The position numbers and the translations under genes are program-made. Shown here one piece after another: positions 33,906 to 43,658 of a stretch of 64,000 bases of DNA. Numbering within the stretch: position 1 is the stretch's first letter; the number at the start of each line of letters is the position of its first letter. The notes under the pieces were generated by a model. That model was not told the origin of the DNA. It was given only the letters and a program-made list of their open reading frames with translations, and ran no database searches. This stretch comes from Nakamurella silvestris (lineage in GTDB: Bacteria; Actinomycetota; Actinomycetes; Mycobacteriales; Nakamurellaceae), in NCBI GenBank assembly GCA_003576535.1, contig QXCQ01000088.1, positions 1 through 64,000 on the forward strand, given 5' to 3'.

Positions 33906-35780
33906 ATGATGGGACTTCCCGGAAAGGCGCGGCAGATCCTCGCGGTGGGACTGCTGATGTGTGTTGCCGTGACCAGCACTCCCGTTCCGGCCACGGCAGG
34001 AACGCACGAGGCCGACATTGCCATGAAAGCGACGGTGGGAAACGGTTCGGCCACGCGTTCGGCGGTGCCCGGGCCGCCGGTCGCACCGGCCTCGGAGGGT
34101 CCGGTGGTCATCGATTGGGAAGGATCGATCGACTCGTTCATCTACAAGGACGAATACGACCAGAACGGCACCCTCTATCCGCGCCCCCGGCCCACGCTCC
34201 CCACCCTCGGCCCGGCCCTGGCGGGTAAACCGATCACCCAGTTCGAGGACTCGTACTTCACCAAATGTGCGCTGGCCCAGGGAAAGGTCTACTGCTGGGG
34301 TGCCAACGAGTCGGGCCAACTCGGCAACGGCACCACCACCGCGGTGCCGCAGGCCGATGCCGCCGCCGTCGGTGGTCTCCTGGCCGACAAAACCGTCAGC
34401 GCCATCGTGATGGACACCTCGTACGTCTGCGCACTTGCCGACTTCCAGGTGTACTGCTGGGGCACCGGCAACGTCGTGCGACCCGCTGCTCCCACAGTCC
34501 CCTCGACAGTCCCGCTCGTCGTTGACGGCTTCCGCGGCCTCAAGGTGTCGGCGATCAGCACCCACAGACAGACCGCATGTGCCATCGCCGCCGGCAGGGT
34601 CTTCTGCTGGGGCAAGGACATCGGCCAGGACCTGGACCAGAGTTCCTACCCCGTTCCGACCGAAATGCAGAACGGTGGTTGGGGTGGTGAACCGGTGACC
34701 TCGGTATCCGTCGGCCCCCAGGCCGCCTGCATCATCGCCGGTGGGCATGCCTACTGCTGGGGCATGACCGTCACCAAGGAGGAACCCTACTGGCCAAGTG
34801 TGCGCATTCGGAACCCCACCCGGGTCCAGGCCGATGCAGCCTTCAACAAGCTGACGGTGAAGGCGATCAGCGCCAATGAATTCCACACCTGCGCCATTGC
34901 CGGTCGGTTCACCGACCGCAATGTCTACTGCTGGGGACAGACACACATGGTCGGCAGACTCCACGACACACCGCCGGAATCGATCACACCGCGACCCGTC
35001 GACACTTCGGGTGTGTTGAAGGGCAAATCGGCGACGTTGATCGGCTCGCGATGTGTGATCGCCAATGACGGCCGTCCCTACTGTTGGGGCGAAGCCTCGG
35101 GAAACTACGCCGACAAAGTGTTGCCCCATGCTGTCGACGTCAGCGGTCCGATGGCCGACCGGCGGGTGTTGGCGATGTCCTTCGTCCTCAGCCGGTCAGG
35201 GGTGGCGGTTCGTCCACGGGTTTTCACCGACGTCCCGACCAGTTACCCCTTCTACGACGACATCGTGTGGGCGGCCGGGACGGGCATCACCCAGGGATTC
35301 GATGCCTCGACCTTTCGTCCCACCTCGGTGATCGACCGACAGGCCATGTCCGCATTTGTCTTCCGTGCGCTCAACCCCGGGGTGCCGGATCCGAAGTGCG
35401 ATCCCGCGGCCAAACGGTTGTGGAGCGACGTAGGTGTGTCGAATCCGTTCTGCGGGACCATCGAATGGCTCAAGGCCCAGGGTTTTGCCACCGGCTCGCT
35501 TTTCCGGCCCGCCGCAGCAACCACCCGGGCAACCATGGCCAAGATGATTTTCCGTGCCCATCACCCGGGTATGCCGGACCGGGTCTGCAGCGCGGCGTCG
35601 GCTCGTCTGTTCTCCGATGTCACACGGACCACCGATTCCTGCGGCGACATCGAGTGGTTGGCGACAACCGGTATCGCGACCGGATATTCGTCCGGCACCT
35701 ATCAACCCGGCCAGGCCGTCACCCGCGATGCGATGACGGCGTTCCTTCACCGTCGGAACACCCTTGCCAAGGCCGGCTGA
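33906..35780 (+). CDS. Secreted RCC1-propeller and SLH-repeat surface protein
   Basis: This 624-aa protein has a signal peptide (1-32, cut near ATAG). Six to seven RCC1-type repeats (about 100-420) are marked by a recurring C(A/I)(L/I)A-VYCWG pattern, for example VYCWGANESGQLGNG. Three SLH-like repeats follow at the C terminus (about 440-620: FTDVPTSYPFYDDIVWAAG, LWSDVGVSNPFCGTIEWL, LFSDVTRTTDSCGDIEWL). SLH domains usually anchor proteins to cell-wall polysaccharide. RCC1 propellers usually bind other proteins, so an adhesin or cell-surface binding role is inferred. ATG 33906 follows GAAAGG. Confidence 0.85.
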   Translation: MMGLPGKARQILAVGLLMCVAVTSTPVPATAGTHEADIAMKATVGNGSATRSAVPGPPVAPASEGPVVIDWEGSIDSFIYKDEYDQNGTLYPRPRPTLPTLGPALAGKPITQFEDSYFTKCALAQGKVYCWGANESGQLGNGTTTAVPQADAAAVGGLLADKTVSAIVMDTSYVCALADFQVYCWGTGNVVRPAAPTVPSTVPLVVDGFRGLKVSAISTHRQTACAIAAGRVFCWGKDIGQDLDQSSYPVPTEMQNGGWGGEPVTSVSVGPQAACIIAGGHAYCWGMTVTKEEPYWPSVRIRNPTRVQADAAFNKLTVKAISANEFHTCAIAGRFTDRNVYCWGQTHMVGRLHDTPPESITPRPVDTSGVLKGKSATLIGSRCVIANDGRPYCWGEASGNYADKVLPHAVDVSGPMADRRVLAMSFVLSRSGVAVRPRVFTDVPTSYPFYDDIVWAAGTGITQGFDASTFRPTSVIDRQAMSAFVFRALNPGVPDPKCDPAAKRLWSDVGVSNPFCGTIEWLKAQGFATGSLFRPAAATTRATMAKMIFRAHHPGMPDRVCSAASARLFSDVTRTTDSCGDIEWLATTGIATGYSSGTYQPGQAVTRDAMTAFLHRRNTLAKAG

Positions 35781-35945
35781 CCGAACGAGTCGGTATGAGA
35801 TCGCCTGTCCTGAAGGAGGTCTGCGAATCGGGAGCGAACGGTCGGGCTTCGCCGGGGCGCGGGAGTGTGCCTCCTGACCTGGATCCGGGAGGTGGGGCAT
35901 CGACTCCGCCCGCCCGTTCAGGTACCGGCCGACCCGTACTGTGGC

Positions 35946-38150
35946 ATGGTGCTTGAACATGTGGGTCGCTGGGTGTACCGCCGGCGTGCAGCGGTGCTGT
36001 GCGCCTGGTTGGTGTTGGTGCTGCTCGGCGGGGTCCTGGGTGGTGCGGCCTTTGATCGGGCCAAGGCCCCCGGTGACCGGGCGGGGGTCGAGTCCACCGT
36101 GGTGGCGCAGCGTATCGACGCCGCCGTCCCGGAGGGCAAGCAGATCACCGTGCTGCTGAGCGGGGCCGAGCCCCGCTCCAACGACATGATCAATCGTGCT
36201 TCGCAGGTGGTGTACGAGTTGCGAGCCCTTCCCGGGGTGAAGATCGTGACGGACCCGTACACCGCTGGGGCCACTGACATGTTCGGTGACCAGGGATTCG
36301 CCGTCCAGATCGAATTCGATCCGACGCTGTCCGACGAGGCGGCTCTGGAGGTCGCCGCCCAGGCGGAGGAGTTGCTGCGCACGATCGGGTTCCCCGAGGT
36401 CCGGATGGGCGGTGAACTGCTGGCCGAGCAGTTGTTCATCGACCAGGCCGTGCAGGACGCCGCGATCGGCGAAGGCGTGGCCCTGGTCCTGTTGTTCGGC
36501 CTGTTGGTGCTGGTCCTGGGTGGTTGGCTGCTCGGGGCCATCCCCGTGGTGACCGCCCTCGCCGGCCTGGCGGTCTCCCTGCTGGCCCTCACCGGGCTGA
36601 GTTTCGTCGGGCCGCTCAGCGAGTACGCCGTCAACGTGGTCACCCTGCTGGGGTTGGGGCTGGCGATCGACTACAGCCTGCTGGTCCTGGCCCGTTTCAG
36701 GGAGGAACGAGCGGCCGTCCGTGCCCTGAGATCCACCGGGCGGGGACGCCGTGGAGCGGGCTCGAAACCGGCCGCGGCGCGCTCGCCGGGTCGGGCGGAG
36801 TCCGACGCACAGGACGACGTGGCCTCGCTGCTCGCCGTCACCCTCGGCAGGGCCGGTCACACGGTCCTGATCTCCGGCGTGACGGTCGGGTGTGCGCTCG
36901 CGGCCCTGCTGCTGCTCGGTGATCCCATGCTGACCGGCATGGCGGTGGGTGGGCTGATCGCGGTGACCGTGGCCACTGCCGCGGGACTCACCCTGGCGCC
37001 CGCCCTGATCGCCGTGACCCACCACCGGATCTCCGACCCTGGCCAGGGCTGGTTCGCCGCCCGCCGGGCCCGCCGGCGTGTGGCGCTGTTGCCACGACTG
37101 GCCGAGTTCGCCCAAGCCCGCCCCTGGCCCACCCTGCTGGGCGGTGTCCTGCTGCTGCTGGTCCTGGCCTCACCGCTGCTGGCGCTGCAGGTGGGCAACT
37201 CCGATGCCCGTTCCCTGCCGGACGGCAGTGAACCGCGAGTGGTCCACGAGATGGTCGAGCAGGAGTACCCGGATCTCGCGGTGGCCCCGATCACCGTCCT
37301 GGCGGAGATCGGGGCCGGCGACGAATTGGTCGGCGACCTGATGCAACAGCTGGACGATCTGCCCGGCGCCGACGAGGTGCTGATGGGTGACGCCTTGCCG
37401 GACGGCACGACCAGGCTGGTGGTGATCCCGGACGGGCCAACCACCGGCGAGGTGGCGCTGGGTCTGGTCACCCGGATCCGGGAGATGGACACCGTGGCCC
37501 CGGTGACCGTCGGGGGACCGGCGGCCGAACTTCTCGACGCCAAGGATCAGCTCGGTGCACGGGTGCCGGCGGCCGTTCTCGCCGTGGTCCTGGCGACCGG
37601 GCTGCTGCTGCTGTGGCTGACCCGGGCCCCGGTGGTCGCGCTGAAGACCGTGCTGCTCAACCTGCTGTCGCTGGCCGCGACGTTGGGTGTGGTGGTGGCG
37701 ATCTTCCAATGGGGCTGGGGTTCGTCGCTGCTCGGCTTCACCTCGTGGGGCGCGGTCGACATCACGACACCGTTGCTGCTGTTCATGTTCTGTTTCGGGC
37801 TCTCGATGGATTACCACATGTTCCTCGTCGCCCGGATCAAGGAGTCCTGGGATGCCGAACCGGGCGATCGGGCCGCCAACGACCGGGCGGTCCGGACGGG
37901 GATCATCGCCTCCGGCCCGGTGGTCACCCTCGCTGCCCTGGCCATCTCGTTCGTGTTCCTCGGCTTCGCCGCCGGTCAACTCACCGCGGTGAAGGAGATC
38001 GGGGTCGGCATGACGGTGGCGATCGTTCTGGACGTGACGGTCGTCCGCGGACTGTTGCTGCCTGCGTCGATGACGCTGCTGGGGCGGTTGAACTGGTGGT
38101 GGCCCGGGACCCGACTCCGAGTGCCGGCCTCGAGCGTCGAGACGGGCTAG
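35946..38150 (+). CDS. MMPL/RND family transporter
   Basis: This 734-aa membrane protein has about 12 transmembrane segments in two halves, each with an external domain. The family aspartate/tyrosine pairs are visible in LGLGLAIDYSLLVLARFREE and CFGLSMDYHMFLVARIKE, the proton-relay signature of MMPL lipid transporters. A basic cytoplasmic loop (about residues 260-290) follows the first set of helices. The lipid or drug substrate is unknown. ATG 35946 or GTG 35949 is preferred over 35865; TACTGT at 35937-35942 would give a leaderless start at the GTG. Confidence 0.9.
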   Translation: MVLEHVGRWVYRRRAAVLCAWLVLVLLGGVLGGAAFDRAKAPGDRAGVESTVVAQRIDAAVPEGKQITVLLSGAEPRSNDMINRASQVVYELRALPGVKIVTDPYTAGATDMFGDQGFAVQIEFDPTLSDEAALEVAAQAEELLRTIGFPEVRMGGELLAEQLFIDQAVQDAAIGEGVALVLLFGLLVLVLGGWLLGAIPVVTALAGLAVSLLALTGLSFVGPLSEYAVNVVTLLGLGLAIDYSLLVLARFREERAAVRALRSTGRGRRGAGSKPAAARSPGRAESDAQDDVASLLAVTLGRAGHTVLISGVTVGCALAALLLLGDPMLTGMAVGGLIAVTVATAAGLTLAPALIAVTHHRISDPGQGWFAARRARRRVALLPRLAEFAQARPWPTLLGGVLLLLVLASPLLALQVGNSDARSLPDGSEPRVVHEMVEQEYPDLAVAPITVLAEIGAGDELVGDLMQQLDDLPGADEVLMGDALPDGTTRLVVIPDGPTTGEVALGLVTRIREMDTVAPVTVGGPAAELLDAKDQLGARVPAAVLAVVLATGLLLLWLTRAPVVALKTVLLNLLSLAATLGVVVAIFQWGWGSSLLGFTSWGAVDITTPLLLFMFCFGLSMDYHMFLVARIKESWDAEPGDRAANDRAVRTGIIASGPVVTLAALAISFVFLGFAAGQLTAVKEIGVGMTVAIVLDVTVVRGLLLPASMTLLGRLNWWWPGTRLRVPASSVETG

Positions 38151-38181
38151 TCGGCACGGACCAGGGTGCCGTGGCTCCGGG

Positions 38182-38201
38182 CGCCACCGAAGTCGGTGGC
38201 G
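38182..38201. terminator. Hairpin between convergent genes
   Basis: CGCCACCG (38182-38189) pairs with CGGTGGCG (38194-38201) around AAGT. A second hairpin, CGGCAC/GTGCCG, lies at 38152-38171. Both are between the MMPL stop (38150) and the helicase stop (38232). Confidence 0.65.
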
Positions 38202-38231
38202 AGTTCCGAGTGGGGCGGTTGGAGTGTGGGT

Positions 38232-41200
38232 TCACTCCAACATCTGACTCAGGTCCTGGAAGAATGGCTGTGTCGACCAGGTGGTTCTGTCACCGATGAC
38301 GTACAGCCGGCGCCGTGCCCTCGATGTCGCCACGTTGACCAGGTTGGGGGTTTCGGAAGCCCATCGCTTCACCCCCGGCCTGTTCGGATCGCCACCCAGG
38401 ACCAGGAAGACGATCTCGGCCTCCCTTCCCTGCGCAGTGTGGACGGTGCCACCGGCCATACCGGTCGTGTGATCGGCAACCCTTGCCAATGCTGCAGAGA
38501 CAGCGCGAAACGGTGAGATGGCGATGATGTCGGAACCCGCTATGTCCTGGCGTCGGAACCACAGCAGGATCTCGTTGAGCTTGGTGATCTCATCGGGCTG
38601 CAGGTGGGTGCCAGGGGTTGTTGCCGGAACATGTATCCATTTGCTCGGCGGCAGGCGGTCGATCTTCGGCGTGTCCTTGTGTTTGACGCCGTTGATCATC
38701 AGGTTGTCGTAGGCGATTTTGTTGGAGATCTGGAACATCGGGCCGGCGCATCTTCTGTGGACTCTCAGGGGTGCACTGACCCATACCGACCGGCCGTCAA
38801 CCTGGGGAAGATAGGTGCCGTACCTGCCCACCCGATCGGCCAGTTGCTGCACAGAGGTGGTTGACGGAACCCAGAGTTCATCCACCCGGAAGTGGGTTGC
38901 CAGATCTTCTTGGACCTTCCGGGGAACAGTTGTCACCGGTGTCAGCTGCAGTGGATCACCAACCACCAGAACTCTTCGGGCCCGCCATATCGCTCCGACG
39001 GCCTGCTGAGGAGGGGCCTGTCCGGCTTCGTCGATCATCAGCCAGCCCAACGCCCCGGTGCCGACGCCGCGGAACATCCGGCCGACGGATGCGAAGGTGG
39101 TCGAGACCAGGGGCACGATCATGAAGAACAGCTGCCATCCGGCCAGGCGTGTCCGCGGATCCAGATCCGGTGGAACAGATCCTCGCATGATCTTGGTGGC
39201 GGCAATCAGCCATCGGTGCATGCCTTGAGCGTTGGCCAGGAACGCACGGTGCAGTTCCAAAGCCGCTTCGAACAGGTCTGCCCGGGCACGGTTGATCTCC
39301 GGGTCTGACCATGCGCTGTTCAGTTCCCGCTGCTCGTCGTCGACCAGCCAGTTGTTCCCTGGGTGGTGCCGTCCGTACCGTCGGGCATCGCCGAGGATCG
39401 ACTGGTTCACCCGGGTCAGATCCTGATCGACCGCGCCTACGTGCAGTTCCGCCTCCTCGATCCAGCGTCGCACTGTGGTCAGTTCCGTACCGAGTTGCTC
39501 TGCCGCGCGGCCGGTTTCCGATACTGCTTGCTGCCTCCTGTCCAATTCGGTGTTCATCGAGCTGAGGGTGGCCCTCCACGCCTTGCTTTCGGCCCCCACG
39601 GAGAGAATCGACCGCCACCAACCGGGGCGTAGATCCATATGTCGTTGCCGCTGGTCCGTGCATGCTTGCGCCTCGCGTTGTCGCTGCTCCAAGTGGGACA
39701 GGCACGAATTCCACTGCTGCTCCACGCTGGCAAGGGTGGCCCGTGACTCCCCGATCCGGCGGTGGCAGTCAGCGGATTCAACCGTCAGGTCCCGCCCCCG
39801 GCGCAGGCGAGTCTCGGCATCGGTCCTGACCGCGAGGCACCTGGTCACCTCCGCCTGCCTGTCGACGAAGGTGCGCTTCGCCGCCGCCCAGTCCGGCCGT
39901 GGCGCAGTCTGGTTCCGCCACGCCGTGAACATCTCCTGCAACCCCAGGACCGGGTCGGCGGCAGGATCAGATTCCGGCCCGGTTGCGTCGCCACCCTTCC
40001 ACAGGGCGTTGTCGAAGTCGTTGCGGTTCTTCGCGTTCCCTAACCGGGCTGCTACCAGCCCCCACGCCTGGACGGCATCGCCCTGGGCGGAGTCCCGCGA
40101 GGTCAGGCCGGCGATCCCGGCGAAGTAGTCCGCTGACGACCGCCACGGTTCGTCGATTGCGTTCAACCGGGGCAACTCGCTCGACACGTTGGCAACCGCA
40201 GCATTGTTCGACGAGGCAACGACCATCTCGTAGCCGACCAGATCCTGCTTGAGCTGCGGCAGCTGCCACTCGGCTCTCCCGGATTTCCAACGATGGCGTT
40301 CCTGGTCGACGAAGGCGTCTCCCGGTTGATCAAGGGCAGCCAGAATCTGCGCCCGGGCCACGACATTGCCGGCGACGATGTCGCGCAGCATGGTGGTCTT
40401 CCCTGTGCCAGGCGGACCGTTGACTCCCAACAGGCCCCCAGTCGGGCCCAGGACATCCAGTGCCTCGTTGACCGCGAACTGCTGACTGGTGGCCAGCGCA
40501 TGGTCTGGATCCGAGAGCCAACGACCCCAAGGCAGCCGCCGCACCTGAGTGCCGTTGATCAGAACTTCAGGGTGCTGACGTACATCCACCCGATCCTCAG
40601 GCCGGAGGTCCCCGGGCAGGCGTAAGTACTCGGCCAACGCAGGGCCTCGTTCCGACACCGCGACCGTTGCCAGATCATCGAGGAAGAAGCTGTTCAGGAA
40701 CGGCGGTTCAGGATCGGCATCACGATGTACCCACGAGCTCGCGATACGCACCTGGGAGGTGCGGACCCCCGCAATGTCCATGACGCCGGCTGCCTCGTGG
40801 GCCGCTGTCACCATCGAGGTGATCATGCGAGCGTCTGCTGCCAACCCCTCACCGGAGTCGTCAACCTCGTGCCGACCCTCGCGGCTCCTCGTCAACCGTT
40901 GGAGCACTTCCCTGAATCTCTCGCACGCGTTGTCCAACCCTTGGTACCAGCCGGGGCTTTGAATGCCTGGCGAATAGAGACGACCGACGCCCCACAGCGC
41001 CGAAGACACCACCGCTGTTTCCAGAAGCAGTCGGCCATCCTGATCCACGACCACAGCAGCGCAGGCGCTGTCGCCGGGCGTCCGTTCGTCGTAGGCATCT
41101 CGATCTTCCGGGAATGCGGTATGGAGATGCTCGTAGATGCCCTCCAACTCATAGACCCCGAGGTAGACGGTATGAAGCCACCGAAAGCTCCGCCTGCCGT

Positions 41201-41369
41201 CTGCAGGTGGGCGGCCGCCCTGCCACGGCAAAGCCTGCGTCGGCTGCCAGTTCTCCACCGGTCTCTGCTTGTGAGCGGGATCTGGTCGAGCGACCTGCTG
41301 CGGCGTGAACAGCTCGACTGTTCGCCAATACTCGACAACGTCCTTTTGAAGTCCCACCCCGACATCCAT
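38232..41369 (-). CDS. Large SF1 (UPF1/DNA2-like) helicase with coiled-coil insert
   Basis: This is a 1045-aa protein. Residues 1-290 are an N-terminal domain I do not recognise. The helicase core has Walker A GPPGTGKTT (318-326), motif II DEAG (about 777), VVGDPLQLTPV, an AAA_12-type second half with HTAQGREAEIV (about 976) and VATSRARRRLYVIGD (about 1020). Between motifs I and II is an insert of roughly 450 residues rich in Arg, Gln and Glu, likely coiled coil (about 500-690). The layout resembles DNA2/UPF1-like helicases found in phage-defence islands. No nuclease domain is visible and no defence partner gene is adjacent. Confidence 0.85.
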   Translation of the reverse strand: MDVGVGLQKDVVEYWRTVELFTPQQVARPDPAHKQRPVENWQPTQALPWQGGRPPADGRRSFRWLHTVYLGVYELEGIYEHLHTAFPEDRDAYDERTPGDSACAAVVVDQDGRLLLETAVVSSALWGVGRLYSPGIQSPGWYQGLDNACERFREVLQRLTRSREGRHEVDDSGEGLAADARMITSMVTAAHEAAGVMDIAGVRTSQVRIASSWVHRDADPEPPFLNSFFLDDLATVAVSERGPALAEYLRLPGDLRPEDRVDVRQHPEVLINGTQVRRLPWGRWLSDPDHALATSQQFAVNEALDVLGPTGGLLGVNGPPGTGKTTMLRDIVAGNVVARAQILAALDQPGDAFVDQERHRWKSGRAEWQLPQLKQDLVGYEMVVASSNNAAVANVSSELPRLNAIDEPWRSSADYFAGIAGLTSRDSAQGDAVQAWGLVAARLGNAKNRNDFDNALWKGGDATGPESDPAADPVLGLQEMFTAWRNQTAPRPDWAAAKRTFVDRQAEVTRCLAVRTDAETRLRRGRDLTVESADCHRRIGESRATLASVEQQWNSCLSHLEQRQREAQACTDQRQRHMDLRPGWWRSILSVGAESKAWRATLSSMNTELDRRQQAVSETGRAAEQLGTELTTVRRWIEEAELHVGAVDQDLTRVNQSILGDARRYGRHHPGNNWLVDDEQRELNSAWSDPEINRARADLFEAALELHRAFLANAQGMHRWLIAATKIMRGSVPPDLDPRTRLAGWQLFFMIVPLVSTTFASVGRMFRGVGTGALGWLMIDEAGQAPPQQAVGAIWRARRVLVVGDPLQLTPVTTVPRKVQEDLATHFRVDELWVPSTTSVQQLADRVGRYGTYLPQVDGRSVWVSAPLRVHRRCAGPMFQISNKIAYDNLMINGVKHKDTPKIDRLPPSKWIHVPATTPGTHLQPDEITKLNEILLWFRRQDIAGSDIIAISPFRAVSAALARVADHTTGMAGGTVHTAQGREAEIVFLVLGGDPNRPGVKRWASETPNLVNVATSRARRRLYVIGDRTTWSTQPFFQDLSQMLE

Positions 41370-41532
41370 GATCGGAGACTATGACACTGCCGACCTTGCC
41401 CTGAGGGGTGACCCCGAGAGTGCGTGTCGCGCGCGCCTGGCTGCACCGGTGAATGGTGGTGCACGGGAGTCCGGATCCGGTGAAGGTCGGCAGTCAGCGG
41501 TCCCGTTCCGCGTCTTTCCCGCGCCAAGGCGG

Positions 41533-42510
41533 TCAGGTGACGACCACACACATCGGCCGGCTGACGTGAGCGCCGGTGGTCAGTTCTCGGGAGGCGAGGT
41601 CGAGCACGTCGATCCTGTCGTTGTTGGTTCCGGCGATCAGGAGTCGGCCACCGTCCAGGGCCATCTGCCGCGGCCAGGACGAACAGCTGATCTCCGCCGC
41701 GGGCGTCCCGTCCACCGCATTGAACACGCCGATGGTGTCGGCACCCCGGTTGGCCAGAAGGATCACCGAACCGTCAGGGCTGACGGTGATGTCGCTCGGA
41801 TAGTTCCGTTCATCCGGCTGCCGCAGCGTCGAAGGCACCCCGTGCCAACGGGTTGCCCTGCGGCCTTCGCGATGGGCGAGCAGCAACTGCGAACTCAGCT
41901 CGCCGGCCACCGCGATCCGGTTGTCGGGCAGCAGCACCAGGTGCCGCGGGCCGCTGCCCGGAGGGGCCGCGCTGACCACAGGATCGGTCAGTTCTCCTGC
42001 CTCCAGCAGATAGCTGATGATCCGATCGGTGCCGAGATCGGTGACCAACACCTCGTTGTCGGCGCCCAGGACTGCTTGGTGCAGGTGGGGACCGTCCTGC
42101 CGATCCGGATCAGGGCCCCGCTCCGCCGGTCGAGGGTGAACGCTCGCCAATGCGAGGGCACCGTCGTCGGCCACGGCCAGGATCGCCATCGAGCCGGACG
42201 CGTAGTTGGCGACCAGCAGATGACGCCCGGTGCGGTCGAGCACCGCATGGCAGGGTTCGGCACCTCCGGTACCGACCGGCTCGCCGACGCGGGTGAGTCC
42301 GCAGCCGTCGATCCGCCAGCTGTGCGCCAGCCCCCGCCCGATGCCGGACACACCGAACAGCCACCGACCGGTCGGGTCCGCGATCAGGTACAGGAGCTCC
42401 TCGACCGGGACGACGTCGCCTGCCTGCACCAGGTCGTGACCGAGAACCGTGATCCCGGCAGCACCTGCCACGTAGATCATCCCGGTCGGCGGGTGGTGGC
42501 CGGTACTCAA
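41533..42510 (-). CDS. Lactonase, 7-bladed beta-propeller (PF10282 type)
   Basis: This 325-aa protein matches the YbhE/3-carboxymuconate-cyclase-like lactonases: repeated blades with HAVLDRTGRHLLVANY, GPRHLVLLPDNRIAV, YPSDITVSPDGSVILLANR. Such enzymes hydrolyse sugar lactones such as 6-phosphogluconolactone. It is the last gene of the leftward operon. TTG 42510 overlaps the upstream stop (TTGA); ATG 42480, at MIYVAGAAG, is an alternative start. It could open the lactone made by a Gfo/Idh/MocA sugar dehydrogenase of the same operon. Confidence 0.82.
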   Translation of the reverse strand: MSTGHHPPTGMIYVAGAAGITVLGHDLVQAGDVVPVEELLYLIADPTGRWLFGVSGIGRGLAHSWRIDGCGLTRVGEPVGTGGAEPCHAVLDRTGRHLLVANYASGSMAILAVADDGALALASVHPRPAERGPDPDRQDGPHLHQAVLGADNEVLVTDLGTDRIISYLLEAGELTDPVVSAAPPGSGPRHLVLLPDNRIAVAGELSSQLLLAHREGRRATRWHGVPSTLRQPDERNYPSDITVSPDGSVILLANRGADTIGVFNAVDGTPAAEISCSSWPRQMALDGGRLLIAGTNNDRIDVLDLASRELTTGAHVSRPMCVVVT

Positions 42511-43658
42511 CGAAGGTCCCCGTTGTGCATGGTGGCCCAGCGGTCGACGACGGTGCCGCCGCGCAGGGCGTGCACGGCACCGTGACAGAAGAACGCCGTG
42601 CAGACATGATTCGGAATGATCGTGACCCGTTGACCGATCTCCAACGGTGACGGGTCCCCGGGCCCGTGCCACCGCAACCAGCCGTGCTCCTCGGACAGCC
42701 TCTCGATCCGCCAGCCCTCGAGTCCGACCAGCATGCCGTGACCCGGGAACTGCTGCCGCAGTGCAGCTCCCGGCAGCAGGTCCTGACCGAGGGCCTTCGA
42801 CCCGGCGTCCACGCAGGCCCGGCGCGGATCCGGATGGCTGACCACGGTGGACAGCACCCGCACCGCGCAGGTGTCGACGGTCGCATTGCCCAGCGCCATC
42901 TGCCCGAGATCGTTGAAGGCGAAGATCCCCGGACGGATCTGGGTGACCCCGGTGACCCCGGCGACGACCCTGGCCGAGGCGCTCGCCCCCATGGAGACAT
43001 GCTGCAACCGAACACCTCTGGCACGGATCGAGGTCGCGGCGGACACCATGAGCTCGGCGGCGGACACGGCTCGGGCGTCACGGTCGGCCGGATCGGTCGC
43101 CTCGTACACCGTGCCTTCGTGGGTCATGATTCCGGTCAGCTCGACCCCGGGCAGTGCGGCGATCGACTGGGCCGTTTCCGCTGCGTCCTCCGGTGCGACC
43201 CCGACCCGACCCAGACCGCTGTCCACGATCAGGTACAGCTGTGCCGACTGCCCGGAGGAGGCGAAGCGCTCGCCGATCCGCCGTGCCCCCAGCACACTGT
43301 CGGTGGCCAGGGTCAGATCCACGGTGGCGGCGAGCTCGTGGGCCCGCTGCACCTTGGCATCCCCCGTCAGCGGATAGGCGATGATGAGCCGCCGGATACC
43401 GGCGGCTGCGAAGGTCTGTGCCTCTGCCACGGTCGCCACACAGAGACCGTCCGCCCCGGAAGAGATCTGCAGCAGGCCGATCTCGGGGACCCGGTGGGTC
43501 TTGGCGTGGGGGAGGAGCTCCACCCCGGAACGATCGCAGATGGCGCGCATCTCCGCGAGGTTCGCCTCGAGGACACCCAGGTCCACGGTGAGAGCGGGGG
43601 TGTCGATGCCGCTGGCCAGTGCCTCCCGGTCCAGCCTGCTCTCCAACTCGGTGTGCAT
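42507..43658 (-). CDS. D-threonine aldolase / D-serine dehydratase-like PLP enzyme
   Basis: This 383-aa fold-type III PLP enzyme has an alanine-racemase-like N-terminal barrel, with the PLP lysine K53 in LLPHAKTHRVPE, and a D-serine-dehydratase-like C-terminal domain with the zinc ligands in IIPNHVCTAF. Family members cleave D-threonine or other beta-hydroxy-D-amino acids, or dehydrate D-serine. Position after an N-acyl-D-amino-acid deacylase suggests it receives the D-amino acid released there. Both junctions overlap: it starts at the last base of the deacylase stop and its stop overlaps the lactonase start. Confidence 0.87.
   Translation of the reverse strand: MHTELESRLDREALASGIDTPALTVDLGVLEANLAEMRAICDRSGVELLPHAKTHRVPEIGLLQISSGADGLCVATVAEAQTFAAAGIRRLIIAYPLTGDAKVQRAHELAATVDLTLATDSVLGARRIGERFASSGQSAQLYLIVDSGLGRVGVAPEDAAETAQSIAALPGVELTGIMTHEGTVYEATDPADRDARAVSAAELMVSAATSIRARGVRLQHVSMGASASARVVAGVTGVTQIRPGIFAFNDLGQMALGNATVDTCAVRVLSTVVSHPDPRRACVDAGSKALGQDLLPGAALRQQFPGHGMLVGLEGWRIERLSEEHGWLRWHGPGDPSPLEIGQRVTIIPNHVCTAFFCHGAVHALRGGTVVDRWATMHNGDLR

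Noticed and set aside
41370-41532. Small gene between the helicase and the lactonase
   Set aside because: No frame with a start, a ribosome site and a plausible protein was found in these 163 bp.
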